From 1-14-2-50-31-20 sp964617555 (lineage in GTDB: Bacteria > Bacteroidota > Ignavibacteria > Ignavibacteriales > Melioribacteraceae): DNA of 64,000 bases. The first letter of the stretch is position 1. Every line of letters starts with the position of its first letter. The position numbers and the translations under genes are program-made. Shown here piece after piece: positions 54,301-62,544 of the stretch. The notes under the pieces are model-generated. The model did not search any database. It was not told where the DNA came from and worked only from the letters and a program-made list of their open reading frames with translations. The stretch is from positions 1 to 64,000 of the forward strand of contig CAZTYP010000029.1 in assembly GCA_964617555.1 (NCBI GenBank), in the 5' to 3' direction.

Positions 54301-56681
54301 CATCAATCTCCGTAATAATAAATAATTACGGAACGGTAACTGACGATACACTGACAATTTTAGCAATCCATAAATATAATTCCGAAACGGATTCTATCAT
54401 TTCCAAAATAATGGTTCCTGAATTTGTTGATACTATTACGGTAAAAGTTCCCATAAAGAAAAAAGCGGGAAACCATTTAATACAAGTTATTCTTGATCCT
54501 TCCGACAAGTTTGAAGAAATTTACAAAGATGACAATACAGCACAAATACGCTTTAATGTTGCAAGTTCTTCCATTCGTCCACTATTAAATTCACGTTTCT
54601 TTAACGGGGTAAAAGATAGTTTGGTGTTCATAAATCCAAGCTCAAAACCGAATATTGAAACAATTATCTTTGAAATATCCACCGATGAAAATTTTACGGA
54701 AGTTGAAAATTTTGAAATTCCTTTTGACACAATTATTACAAGTATTGATATTGCGGCTAATCTGAAAGAGAACAAAAGATATTGGGGAAGAACCAAAATA
54801 AAAGGGGAAAATAATTATTCAACAACTTTTTCTTTCTTTACGAATAAAGATAAATATTCTTTAACTGATGATTTTAGTTTTAGCAGGCAGAATTTGAAGA
54901 ATATTAATGTTATAAATAATAATCTTCAAATTGATTCCACAATAATAAAATTTAAAATCTTTTCGGCAGGTCTCAGTGATGGAAACACAGCACTTATAAT
55001 GAAAAACGGTACTAATTATATGTTTGACGGTACGTTGAGAGGGCACTATGTTACTACGTTTAAGGATTCCACTTATGAGTTTGTTGAATCAAAAGTTTTT
55101 GACCTATTGGGAGGCGGAAGCACTGTTGCGGAACAATACAGTACGTTTCTGGATACGGTTCCTTCAAATTATTTGGTAATGTTTGCCATTAAAGATGAAG
55201 GAGCAACAAATCTTAATTCAACGTTAAGAAATAAAATTAAAGGATTCGGCAGTGTTTTAATAGATAATGTTAAATTCCGTAGTTCTTGGGCATTTATCGG
55301 CAAGCGTGGTGCGGTTCCCGGTACAATGCCCGAAGCTGTTTCGGCAGAAGGAGATGGACCTGTAACAATTGATACAACAATTTCATTTTTGTCCGATACG
55401 GGAAATATATTAACAACCGAAGTTGGGCCTGCAGGCAAGTGGAATAAGTTGATTTTAAATCAAGAAACTCCTTCAAATTCTAAAATTACGTATACTCCGC
55501 TGGGAATTAAAAAGAACGGAACAATTGATACACTTGCACAACTTGTTTTGCAAGATTCGGTCTCGGATTTAAGTTTTATTAATTCCGATATATATCCCAA
55601 AATAAAAATCCTTGCCGATTTTAATGCCAGTGACAATAAACAATCACCTGTATTAAAATATCTTGGAATTGATTATGATAACATTCCCGAGTTTGCATTG
55701 AATTATCAAGCTGCTTCAGTTAAGTACGATTCCATAATGCAAGGGGGAAAAAACAGACTTTATTTCAATTTGTATAATATAGGAGAAACTAAGGCGGATT
55801 CCGTTCCTGTAAAAATAGAGTTGCAAAAATCGGATAATTCTTCCGTAATACTTAATGAATTTGTAACAACCGTTGATTCACTCAGAATAAAAAAATTCAA
55901 TTTTCAATTTGATATCCCTTCTTCATACGGCTATGGTAATATGGCATTTGCAATTACAATTGACGAAACAAATATAATACCGGAATTTTTTGAGGATAAT
56001 AATTTTTATCGAGTTCCGTTTTATGTTAAAAAAGATACTTCAACAAATATTGTTTCGGCTAAACTGAATGTTAAATTTGACGGGTTTGATATTTTAGACG
56101 GTGATTTTGTTGCAGATAAACCTCAGATTACTTTTGAATTAAACTACAGTGGGAACTTTCCATACGATGATACTACTGTTGTTAAATTTATACTTGATAA
56201 TAAAACCATCGCTTACTCGGAAATGAATGTTGATTATGATACAATCAATAGTATAATTTCCTACCAATATGAACCCGAATTGAATAACGGAAAACATTAT
56301 TTGAAAGCGACACGCAAACCATTATACGTAGGAGATACCGGAGAAACGTTATATGAAAAACTTTTCACGGTTTCCGATGAATTAAAAGCCGTAGATATTT
56401 ACAATTATCCTAATCCCGCAAGCGAAGAAACAAATTTCACTTTTCGCTTGGCAAAAGTACCTGAGTCGTTGGATATCAGAATTTACACTGTTGCCGGAAG
56501 ATTAGTTAAAATTTTCAAATTAAAAAATTATGATTTGAAAGCGGATATTAATAAAATTTATTGGGATTTAACGGATGAAGACGGAGACAAAATAGCAAAC
56601 GGTGTTTATTTGTATAAGATAACTCTACGTTCTGGCAATAAAATTGAACATTACACCGAAAAATTGGCAATAGTCAGGTAA
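51378..56681 (+). CDS. Type IX-secreted C25 (gingipain-like) peptidase with ILEI-like domain
   Basis: 1767 residues from ATG 51378 (signal MTKKILISILFLYSILLG); the open frame continues upstream into the neighbouring gene, but the signal peptide fixes this start. The C25 catalytic domain spans about 640-900, with His818 in YLGHSGTQ and Cys849 in SDFGCSTGRF, a 31-residue gap as in gingipain R. Two CARDB/Ig-like domains follow. About residues 1190-1340 match the ILEI/PANDER-like fold (FAIKDEGATN, SSWAFIGKRGAVPG). The C-terminus (from about 1672, IYNYPNPAS, then NGVYLYKITL) is a type A sorting domain. It could be a PorU-type sortase or a secreted protease. Confidence 0.85.
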   Translation: MTKKILISILFLYSILLGKAKVENEIIEGNKLKLTFTSSLIYSLEKKGNKSFFVIPDFQDESAPGDVSLPSNEIFISLPYLTQPKVSFKIHTKKRISAIPKFNDKVELMDGELIYSKPDNLKNSKKEHFKIKGYLWIGNSYCMQVEFTPAIFNATDNIIELVDNFEIELIFDKNIFSDGKLKKQSDKKSIIANTNFTLNNIKQKFPIAASDTWIDYSKDYVKIGTARDGIYRITKSDLENLGVNVSALNPKSFKLFLKGEELPIFVEGESDLSFDSNDYLEFVGIRNMGGHHRELSGYDLPYNEYLGRYTDTTVYWLTWGGDNGKRVKILAGNELTSSDTLEYYSQIEHYEKNNWFDFSCGSQVRRESPFWIENKTWVEGVLRGGKKVSKNFVLSNIYPNKTATILAKLQDYAANLSNKAHLLAIGINNDGNYYDSTYVNKYDKIVLSANINPSSLKEGKNSLQVYSFVTDASLNACATDWYEIEYPRYLKPVNDSLNFTFPFLSAEEIKVIKLQDVSTNNFVIWKYGNNYKKYLPSKINGNILIADTLSATSKFCFVDKVKIKTPKLYYIKKFINLRSSENQADYIAVTHKKFKNETEKYCRFISSNYNIVTKVVDINDIYDEYGYGFFNPEVIKDFLKSTHNNWKMPKPQSVVLIGGATYDYYGNKYKNFSSVKNRVLNYVPSFGAPVSDNWFVTWDTTGAYVPQMNIGRIPVTTNEEFVWYFDKHKDYVSQAYDDWNKKYLFFSGGNENKPAELNSMRQSNQYVVDNYVIPKPISGKAVHFYKTLEPPTNFGPYTHEFIQNTINEGAVFISYLGHSGTQTWDNSITNPAQLKNNIGRYPIVSDFGCSTGRFAEPDVTSFSELFTVGSDGQALGYIGNASLGFTTTSLLMPKLFYKKILKESIHTVSLAHKEAKLEMLQKYGSVGIYKLFALTNTFIGDPVLALPVPTKPNFVVKEEGIETESELLTDIMDSTSISVIINNYGTVTDDTLTILAIHKYNSETDSIISKIMVPEFVDTITVKVPIKKKAGNHLIQVILDPSDKFEEIYKDDNTAQIRFNVASSSIRPLLNSRFFNGVKDSLVFINPSSKPNIETIIFEISTDENFTEVENFEIPFDTIITSIDIAANLKENKRYWGRTKIKGENNYSTTFSFFTNKDKYSLTDDFSFSRQNLKNINVINNNLQIDSTIIKFKIFSAGLSDGNTALIMKNGTNYMFDGTLRGHYVTTFKDSTYEFVESKVFDLLGGGSTVAEQYSTFLDTVPSNYLVMFAIKDEGATNLNSTLRNKIKGFGSVLIDNVKFRSSWAFIGKRGAVPGTMPEAVSAEGDGPVTIDTTISFLSDTGNILTTEVGPAGKWNKLILNQETPSNSKITYTPLGIKKNGTIDTLAQLVLQDSVSDLSFINSDIYPKIKILADFNASDNKQSPVLKYLGIDYDNIPEFALNYQAASVKYDSIMQGGKNRLYFNLYNIGETKADSVPVKIELQKSDNSSVILNEFVTTVDSLRIKKFNFQFDIPSSYGYGNMAFAITIDETNIIPEFFEDNNFYRVPFYVKKDTSTNIVSAKLNVKFDGFDILDGDFVADKPQITFELNYSGNFPYDDTTVVKFILDNKTIAYSEMNVDYDTINSIISYQYEPELNNGKHYLKATRKPLYVGDTGETLYEKLFTVSDELKAVDIYNYPNPASEETNFTFRLAKVPESLDIRIYTVAGRLVKIFKLKNYDLKADINKIYWDLTDEDGDKIANGVYLYKITLRSGNKIEHYTEKLAIVR

Positions 56682-56689
56682 TTAAAAAA

Positions 56690-56713
56690 ACGGGAGGAAA
56701 ATTTTCCTCCCCG
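56690..56713 (-). terminator. Rho-independent terminator of the lysW operon
   Basis: A perfect 20-bp palindrome GGGAGGAAAA-TTTTCCTCCC (56692-56711). Read on the minus strand it is followed by a T run (56690-56684). It lies between the convergent C25 gene and lysJ and could also slow plus-strand transcription. Confidence 0.8.
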
Positions 56714-56722
56714 ATAAAGAAT

Positions 56723-57877
56723 TTATTTCAGTATTTTGTTTAATACTTCAACAACTTTATCCAATTGTTTGTAAGTAATAACTGCCGGAGGAAGTAAACG
56801 TAAAACAATTTTTCCGGCGGGCATTGCCAAAATACCTTCTTCCATTAATTGCTGAAGATAAGGTTGAACTTTCTCTTTCAATTCAATTCCAATCATTAAA
56901 CCTTTGTGGCGTACAGCTCTTACTCTTGATAGGTTCTTAACATTTAATTTACTTATGAAATAATCGCCTTTCCGTGCCGCTTCTTCCGGCAAATTATTTT
57001 CGAGCATAAAATTAATGGCTGCCAATCCTGCAGCGGAAGCAAGGGGGTTACCTCCGAATGTTGTTCCGTGTTTACCGAAGGGTATATTGACCTTCTCCGA
57101 ACAAATTGCCGCCCCGACAGGAAATCCTCCGGCAATACCTTTTGCAACGGTCATAATATCAGGTTCAATTCCGTAATGTTCAATAGCAAACATTTTCCCC
57201 GTTCGGCAAAATCCGGTTTGAATTTCGTCAACAATCATCATTACATTATGTTTATTGCATAATTCTCTTACGCCGTCTAGGTATTCTTGTGTTGCAATAT
57301 TAATTCCGCCTTCACCTTGAATAGGTTCAAGTATTATTCCCGCTGTTTTTTCCGTAATTGCCGCCTCCATTTTTTCCGGATTATTATATGGTACAAATGA
57401 AAATCCCGGGACAAGCGGTTCAAAAGGAGTTCTATATTCCGGTTTGTGAGTTCCGCTTAAAGCTCCCAGCGTTCTCCCATGAAATCCTTTCATGGTAGTG
57501 ATAAAATCCGTCTTCCCGGTAGAAATTCGTGCAAATTTTATTGCGGCTTCCATTGCCTCGGTGCCGGAATTTGTTAGAAATGAGCGTGTTAAACTCGGCG
57601 GTGTAATTTGGTTTAATTTTTCCAGAAAAAGAGCTCGCGTATCATTGTAGAAAACACATGCATTTGTAATAAGTTTTTCAGCTTGTTCGGATATTGCCTT
57701 TACCACAGCAGTATTTGAGTGCCCTATTGTTGCAACCCCTATGCCTGCAGCACAATCAATATATTCCTTACCATTTTCGTCCCAAACGGTTGCATCTTTC
57801 CCTTTTACGATAACTATATCCCTTTTGGGATAAACGGCAACTTCGTACTTGTCAATTAATTCTTTGTAATTTTTCAT
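56723..57877 (-). CDS. lysJ: [LysW]-aminoadipate semialdehyde/glutamate aminotransferase
   Basis: 384 residues from ATG 57877 (an in-frame TTG lies 6 nt upstream). A class III PLP aminotransferase with TNSGTEAMEAAIKFAR, VDEIQTGFCRTG (Asp217), and the PLP lysine Lys246 in TVAKGIAGG. With LysW and LysXYZ in the same operon it should transaminate LysW-bound aminoadipate semialdehyde to LysW-lysine using glutamate. Sequence alone does not separate it from ArgD; the context decides. It has its own promoter candidate. Confidence 0.85.
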   Translation of the reverse strand: MKNYKELIDKYEVAVYPKRDIVIVKGKDATVWDENGKEYIDCAAGIGVATIGHSNTAVVKAISEQAEKLITNACVFYNDTRALFLEKLNQITPPSLTRSFLTNSGTEAMEAAIKFARISTGKTDFITTMKGFHGRTLGALSGTHKPEYRTPFEPLVPGFSFVPYNNPEKMEAAITEKTAGIILEPIQGEGGINIATQEYLDGVRELCNKHNVMMIVDEIQTGFCRTGKMFAIEHYGIEPDIMTVAKGIAGGFPVGAAICSEKVNIPFGKHGTTFGGNPLASAAGLAAINFMLENNLPEEAARKGDYFISKLNVKNLSRVRAVRHKGLMIGIELKEKVQPYLQQLMEEGILAMPAGKIVLRLLPPAVITYKQLDKVVEVLNKILK

Positions 57878-57908
57878 AATCAATATTTTTTTTGATAAAA
57901 TTAAACAT

Positions 57909-57939
57909 CAAATTTAGTTTTACGCTTTACCATATTCAA
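57909..57939 (-). promoter_or_regulatory. Candidate internal promoter for lysJ
   Basis: On the minus strand, TTG (57939-57937), 20 nt, then TAAATTTG (57916-57909), a full -7 match. It lies in the 96-nt gap between lysZ and lysJ, with transcription predicted near 57902 and a leader of about 25 nt. Confidence 0.6.
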
Positions 57940-57973
57940 GCGATTATTTTAATAAAAGATTATAAAACTGATT

Positions 57974-58765
57974 TTATTTAATTATTGTTCCTCCACCTTT
58001 CAAAGCAGCGGTAATCGGATTTTCTATTCTGCCGTCGCTTATATACAGAGTAACGTTTTTGTTTTCAAAGAGTTTTATTAAGGATTTCATTTTGCGTTTC
58101 ATTCTTCCTTCAACCTGAGTTTCTCGTTTTTCCAGCTCTGTTTTGGATATTGTTTTTACAACGGAATCGGGATTATTTGCATCTTCCAAAAAGCCGGGGG
58201 CTTCAATTAATTGTATTACTTTTTCAGCTTGCAGAGAAGATTGAAGCAAAGCAACAATATCATCATTTTCGGAACTGATTGCGAAATTGTTTTCATCAAT
58301 TATCGGTACGGTAAGAACCGGAATATAACCGTTGTCAATTAATAATTGCAAAAGTTCGGTATTAATCATTTGTGGTTTTCCGGAAAAATCCCGTACAATT
58401 CTCAGCTTACCGTTTTCTTTTATACGAATTCCTTTGTTTCGTTTACCCTGTATTACTTTTCCGTCCAATCCACTTAAACCAACTGCATTTATTCCGGCCT
58501 GCTGGCACATTTCCACAATTCGTTTGTTTCGTAAGCCGGAGTATGCCATCATCATAATATCCAATGCTTCTTTATCGCTAAAAACAGATAAATAGCCCGA
58601 TGCGGAGATAAGGACTTGCTTTTCATAGTTAAGTTTTTTTGCCAGTTCGTCTCGTAATACATTTGCACCGTGAACAATAATAAACTCATCGTCAAAATTT
58701 TTTAGGTCGTTAATAATTGCTTCCAAATTAATAGAGGCACCGCCTCCGATTTTTATTATGGTCAT
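57974..58765 (-). CDS. lysZ: [LysW]-aminoadipate kinase
   Basis: 263 residues of the amino-acid kinase family. KIGGGASINLEA (about 5-16) binds phosphates, VHGANVLRDELA, and GKPQMINTELLQLLIDNGYIPVLTVP and the C-terminal GGRMKRK-like segment (EGRMKRKMKSL) are as in N-acetylglutamate kinase and LysZ. It phosphorylates the side-chain carboxyl of LysW-linked aminoadipate. It overlaps the amidotransferase-fold gene by 4 nt. Confidence 0.88.
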   Translation of the reverse strand: MTIIKIGGGASINLEAIINDLKNFDDEFIIVHGANVLRDELAKKLNYEKQVLISASGYLSVFSDKEALDIMMMAYSGLRNKRIVEMCQQAGINAVGLSGLDGKVIQGKRNKGIRIKENGKLRIVRDFSGKPQMINTELLQLLIDNGYIPVLTVPIIDENNFAISSENDDIVALLQSSLQAEKVIQLIEAPGFLEDANNPDSVVKTISKTELEKRETQVEGRMKRKMKSLIKLFENKNVTLYISDGRIENPITAALKGGGTIIK

Positions 58766-59400
58766 TTAAAAACTCCGTTTGTTTTATTATTAATTATTTC
58801 CCAGCCGCTTTCTTTCGGATAAACTTGTGAGCAGATTATTAATTTGTCTTCTGTTTTTTTGTAGTGCATTTGAAAATAATTTGCATCTTCGTTGAAAAGG
58901 GAGGAGTAATAAACCGTATTTTGATCGGTAATTATGATATTCATTGCACGAATGTGAGCAGTTCGTTTTTTAATAATGTTAACAGCTTTTGGAAGTGCCT
59001 CTGCCATTCCGTTTTTATTAAAGCGCTTAATAAAGTTAAATATTTTCTCTGCTCCTATTCGGCCTTCCGCTTTTATTTTTACTCCGCGCAATTCTCCGTT
59101 AAAGATAAAAATATATTTATCATCATAGAACGGCATGTTGTTTTCAACAACAATATCTTTATCTTCAAACGCACTGCGTGCGTGAGCAATTAAACGTGTT
59201 GTTTTGCCGAATTGTTCAAGGTTATCTTCCCAAATAGGTTTGATATTTTTGTAATGAATCCATTTGTTGTTTTTTAAAAAACTGCAACCCCAACCGTGGC
59301 CTTGGTATTCTTTACTTGTTTTGGCAATCACCGCAAATTTATTAAGATGATTACTTATTGAAAATTCCGTTTTATCTTTTATAAATAGTAGTCTGCACAT
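58762..59400 (-). CDS. Class II glutamine amidotransferase-fold (Ntn-hydrolase) protein in the LysW operon
   Basis: 212 residues. Cys2 after Met1 is the expected Ntn nucleophile. GHGWG (34-38), AHARSA (72-77), NNMPF (87-91), FNGEL (100-104) and the LIICSQVYPxxxxW end match YafJ/EgtC-type domains. No synthase domain is fused, so it should act as an amidohydrolase. EgtC uses this chemistry to cut a gamma-glutamyl amide. Its position between lysY and lysZ, coupled to lysZ by 4 nt, and the lack of LysK suggest it may release lysine from LysW. That role is inferred. Another amidohydrolase role is possible. Confidence 0.8.
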   Translation of the reverse strand: MCRLLFIKDKTEFSISNHLNKFAVIAKTSKEYQGHGWGCSFLKNNKWIHYKNIKPIWEDNLEQFGKTTRLIAHARSAFEDKDIVVENNMPFYDDKYIFIFNGELRGVKIKAEGRIGAEKIFNFIKRFNKNGMAEALPKAVNIIKKRTAHIRAMNIIITDQNTVYYSSLFNEDANYFQMHYKKTEDKLIICSQVYPKESGWEIINNKTNGVFK

Positions 59401-59414
59401 ATTTTATATCTCCG

Positions 59415-60461
59415 TTAAATCGGGTGAAGCCCCGGAAATTCAAGTCCTGTTGTTTCGTTTAATCCGTGCATAATATTAAATGCTTGTAATGCTTGTCCTG
59501 CAGCTCCTTTCATCAAATTATCAATGGCACTTATAACTACAAGTCGATTGGAATGCGGATCTTTTTCAAACCCTATATCGCAATAGTTTGTGCCTATACA
59601 GAGTTTCGGCTCGGGGTATCTGTAATTTCCCTCACGTTCTTTAATAATTCTTATAAACGGTTCATCTTTATATGCTTCTCTGTAAATTTTCCAAATATCT
59701 TTTTCGCTTAGGTTTTCTTTAAGAAAAATATGGCTTGTTGCCATTGTTCCTCTAATCATATCCACGGATGTTGCTGAAAAATGAATTTCAATTTTTTTAC
59801 CGAAAGAAAGTTCCTGAATTATTTCTGCAGCATGCCTGTGAGCTGTTGGTTTATACGAACGCATTGCTCCGCTACGCTCCGGATGATGAGAGGCAAACGA
59901 TGCTTTTTTACCCCCTTCGCTGGAACCTACCTTTACTTCAACTACGGTTCTTGCCGTTTCTGCCAATCCGTTTTTATAGAGTGGATAAAGTCCCAATATT
60001 GTAGTGGTTGCATTGCATCCCGCACTGGAAATATATGTTGCATTACGCATTTCTTCTCTGTGCAATTCCGGTATTCCGTAAATAAACTTATTTAACATTT
60101 CCGGTTTTAGATGTGTTTGTTTGTACCATTTCTCAAATTCATTTACATCGTTTAATCTGAAATCGCCGCTTAAATCAATAATTCGTTCGGCAAAATTTTT
60201 ATATTCATCAATCCTTTTCATCGATTCGCCATGTGGCGTGCAAAGGAAAAGTGTATCTACTTTTTCCAATTCATCCACACTACAAAATTTTAATGATGTA
60301 ACCTTCCGCAAATTGGGATGAGCTTTATGAGCAAGTTTCCCGTAATAAGAATTTGAAGTAATCTGTTTTACTTCTACATTCGGATGGAATAGAAGAAGTC
60401 TTAAAAGTTCCCCGCCTGTATATCCAGATGCTCCTATTATTGCAACGCTTATTCTATTCAT
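59415..60461 (-). CDS. lysY: [LysW]-aminoadipyl phosphate reductase (ArgC family)
   Basis: 348 residues. NADPH motif IIGASGYTGGELLRLL (8-23), catalytic Cys149 in SSAGCNATT, PTAHRHAAEI with His208/His210, and VDMIRGTMATSH. LysY reduces the acyl phosphate on LysW-aminoadipate to semialdehyde. It is the same family as ArgC; the neighbours assign it to lysine. Abuts lysX directly and precedes the amidotransferase-fold gene by 14 nt. Confidence 0.88.
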   Translation of the reverse strand: MNRISVAIIGASGYTGGELLRLLLFHPNVEVKQITSNSYYGKLAHKAHPNLRKVTSLKFCSVDELEKVDTLFLCTPHGESMKRIDEYKNFAERIIDLSGDFRLNDVNEFEKWYKQTHLKPEMLNKFIYGIPELHREEMRNATYISSAGCNATTTILGLYPLYKNGLAETARTVVEVKVGSSEGGKKASFASHHPERSGAMRSYKPTAHRHAAEIIQELSFGKKIEIHFSATSVDMIRGTMATSHIFLKENLSEKDIWKIYREAYKDEPFIRIIKEREGNYRYPEPKLCIGTNYCDIGFEKDPHSNRLVVISAIDNLMKGAAGQALQAFNIMHGLNETTGLEFPGLHPI

Positions 60462-61310
60462 TTAGTTTTCCTCCGCTACTTTTAGAACATAATCAACAAC
60501 CTTTTCCGGAATATTTACACCGGTTGTAGTAATGCTGTTTTTGAATTCCATTGTATAGTTGACTTCATTAACCAATAGTTTTTCACCCTCTTCAAACAAA
60601 TCGATTGCTACAATTCCGCCGCCCACTGCTTTTGCTGCGGCAACCGACAGCTCGGCAATTGTTTTCGTTACTTCGCATTTTGTTGCCTCGCCCCCTTTTG
60701 CCGTATTGGTAATCCAGTGAGGAGAGTTGCGATATATTGCGGCAATACATTTATCGCCTACAACAAAACTTCTGATATCACGACCTTCTTTTTTATTTAT
60801 ATATTCCTGAATATAGAAGATGGAATGGTGATAAGTACCAAGCACGGTTTTGTGTTCAAGTATTGATTCGGCTGCATCTCTATCGTTTATTTTGGAGAGT
60901 AATCTGCCCCAGGAGCCGACAGCGGGTTTGAGTACAACGGGATAACCCAATTCTTCAATCGCTTCTAGAGCCGATGCCTCTGTAAAGGCGATTTTAACTT
61001 TGGGCTGGGGGATGTTATTATCTTTCAACGCTGCAGAGGTTAAAAGTTTATCGCCACAAACGGAAGCAACCTCAAAAGAATTTACACATTTAACGCCCGC
61101 ACTTTCAAAAAGACGCAATGCGTGTAAAGCTCTGGAATGGTTTATTGAACGTTCAATTACAATATCAAAATCAAATTTATTTTCGGAAAGATCAAACTTT
61201 AATTTTCTATCGTCAATCATTACAAGTTTTATATTTTCACGTTTGTTAAATTCTTCAATCAATAATTTTTCATCTTTTCTAATCAACGAATGTAAAAATC
61301 CGACTTTCAT
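60462..61310 (-). CDS. lysX: [LysW]-aminoadipate ligase (ATP-grasp)
   Basis: 282 residues of the LysX/RimK ATP-grasp family: VLKPAVGSWGRLLSKIND, RDIRSFVVGDKCIAAIYRNS, TNTAKGGEA and NEVNYTMEFKNS. The last two closely follow Thermus LysX. It joins the alpha-amino group of aminoadipate to the gamma-carboxyl of the C-terminal Glu of LysW using ATP. A strong RBS (AAGGAGA) precedes the ATG. Whether it also accepts glutamate for arginine synthesis cannot be told by eye. Confidence 0.9.
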   Translation of the reverse strand: MKVGFLHSLIRKDEKLLIEEFNKRENIKLVMIDDRKLKFDLSENKFDFDIVIERSINHSRALHALRLFESAGVKCVNSFEVASVCGDKLLTSAALKDNNIPQPKVKIAFTEASALEAIEELGYPVVLKPAVGSWGRLLSKINDRDAAESILEHKTVLGTYHHSIFYIQEYINKKEGRDIRSFVVGDKCIAAIYRNSPHWITNTAKGGEATKCEVTKTIAELSVAAAKAVGGGIVAIDLFEEGEKLLVNEVNYTMEFKNSITTTGVNIPEKVVDYVLKVAEEN

Positions 61311-61375
61311 TGGTCTTCTCCTTAGTTTTAATTTTATTGCTTATGTAAAATGGTATAAGAAAATAACTAAGTATG

Positions 61376-62542
61376 TTACTTAGACTTTTGCTTATGTTTG
61401 TAGTTTTGTTTTATGAAATGTACTATGTGTGGCAGTTCGCTTAGTTCAACTATTCTTCCTTTTTGTCCGATGTTTTTCACCTCGGATAAAACTTCTTGTT
61501 GAAGTTCTTCGGGAAGCTCTGTTTCATTAATTAAATTTAAAGCAAATTTTAACGAGGCTATACCCGACATATGATCTAAGGCAAAATGTGTTTCTTTGCC
61601 GAGTAACAGAGGGCTTAAACTTTCATAATGTGTAGGATTTATAGAGGCTGCATGAGTATGTACACCGGCACAATGCGTAAAGGCATGTTTACCCATAACG
61701 GGATAATTACGCGGAATTGGAACACCAGAATGTGTACTTACAAATTTGTAAAGTTCTTCTAATTTCGTTAAATCCCATTCAGTAATTCCGAAATCGGTAG
61801 AAAGAACAACAAGCAATTGTGCAAGGTCAACAATGCCGGCACGTTCTCCAAGGCCTAAAACCGAGGCATCAATAATTTCGGCTCCGGCATGAAATGCATC
61901 AAGAGCATTAGCCAGCGCAAGGCCTCTGTCGTTATGGCAATGCACGGCTATTTTAGGGGATAGTCCCTCTGCTGCAAGCCCGCTTTTTAATTTTGAAATG
62001 TAATCGTACATATTTCTGTCTGTTCCCGGAATCATATAACCGGTTGTATCGGCAACACTTATCACATCCGCTCCTGCTTTTACAGCGGCAACAGAAGCTC
62101 TTAAAACATTATCAAATTCCGACCGTACGGTATCTTCGGGGGTATAACGAATAGTAATATCGGGATTGACCGTTTTGGCATATTTAATTACGTCTGTAAT
62201 TTGTTCAATTGCCTGTTCCAACTCTTTTTTAAAAACGGTGTTTAATCTGTCGTCTGACACACAATAAAATATCCCTATAAAATTAACACCGCAGCTAAGG
62301 GCAAGCTCAACATCCCCTTTAAGGGAACGTGCATGAGCACCGATAGTGGCATCAAATCCGCTGTTTGCAATAATTTGAACCGAATCGTGAATTTCTTGAG
62401 TTACGGAAGGATGCCCCGTTTCTATGATGTTAACACCAATGTCGTTAAGCATTTTTGCAATTGCCAACTTAATATGTTTATCAAAATAAACACCCGGTGT
62501 TTGCTCTCCTTCGCGTAATGTTGAATCGAGAATTTGAAGCAA
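61376..62542 (-). CDS. hcs: Homocitrate synthase
   Basis: 388 residues of the DRE-TIM/HMGL-like superfamily. The start LDSTLREGEQTPGV has LREGEQ as in known homocitrate synthases (LRDGEQ in isopropylmalate synthases), and HCHNDRG (201-207) holds the metal ligands. It condenses 2-oxoglutarate with acetyl-CoA, the first step of the alpha-aminoadipate route. The LysW gene ends just upstream. No C-terminal leucine-regulatory domain of the LeuA type is visible. A NifV-type enzyme is an alternative, but no nif gene is near. Confidence 0.85.
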   Translation of the reverse strand: MLQILDSTLREGEQTPGVYFDKHIKLAIAKMLNDIGVNIIETGHPSVTQEIHDSVQIIANSGFDATIGAHARSLKGDVELALSCGVNFIGIFYCVSDDRLNTVFKKELEQAIEQITDVIKYAKTVNPDITIRYTPEDTVRSEFDNVLRASVAAVKAGADVISVADTTGYMIPGTDRNMYDYISKLKSGLAAEGLSPKIAVHCHNDRGLALANALDAFHAGAEIIDASVLGLGERAGIVDLAQLLVVLSTDFGITEWDLTKLEELYKFVSTHSGVPIPRNYPVMGKHAFTHCAGVHTHAASINPTHYESLSPLLLGKETHFALDHMSGIASLKFALNLINETELPEELQQEVLSEVKNIGQKGRIVELSELPHIVHFIKQNYKHKQKSK

Positions 62543-62544
62543 TT

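Noticed and set aside
61376..62542. NifV of a nitrogen fixation cluster
   Set aside because: No nif gene is near, and it lies within the lysW operon with the LREGEQ motif of homocitrate synthases.
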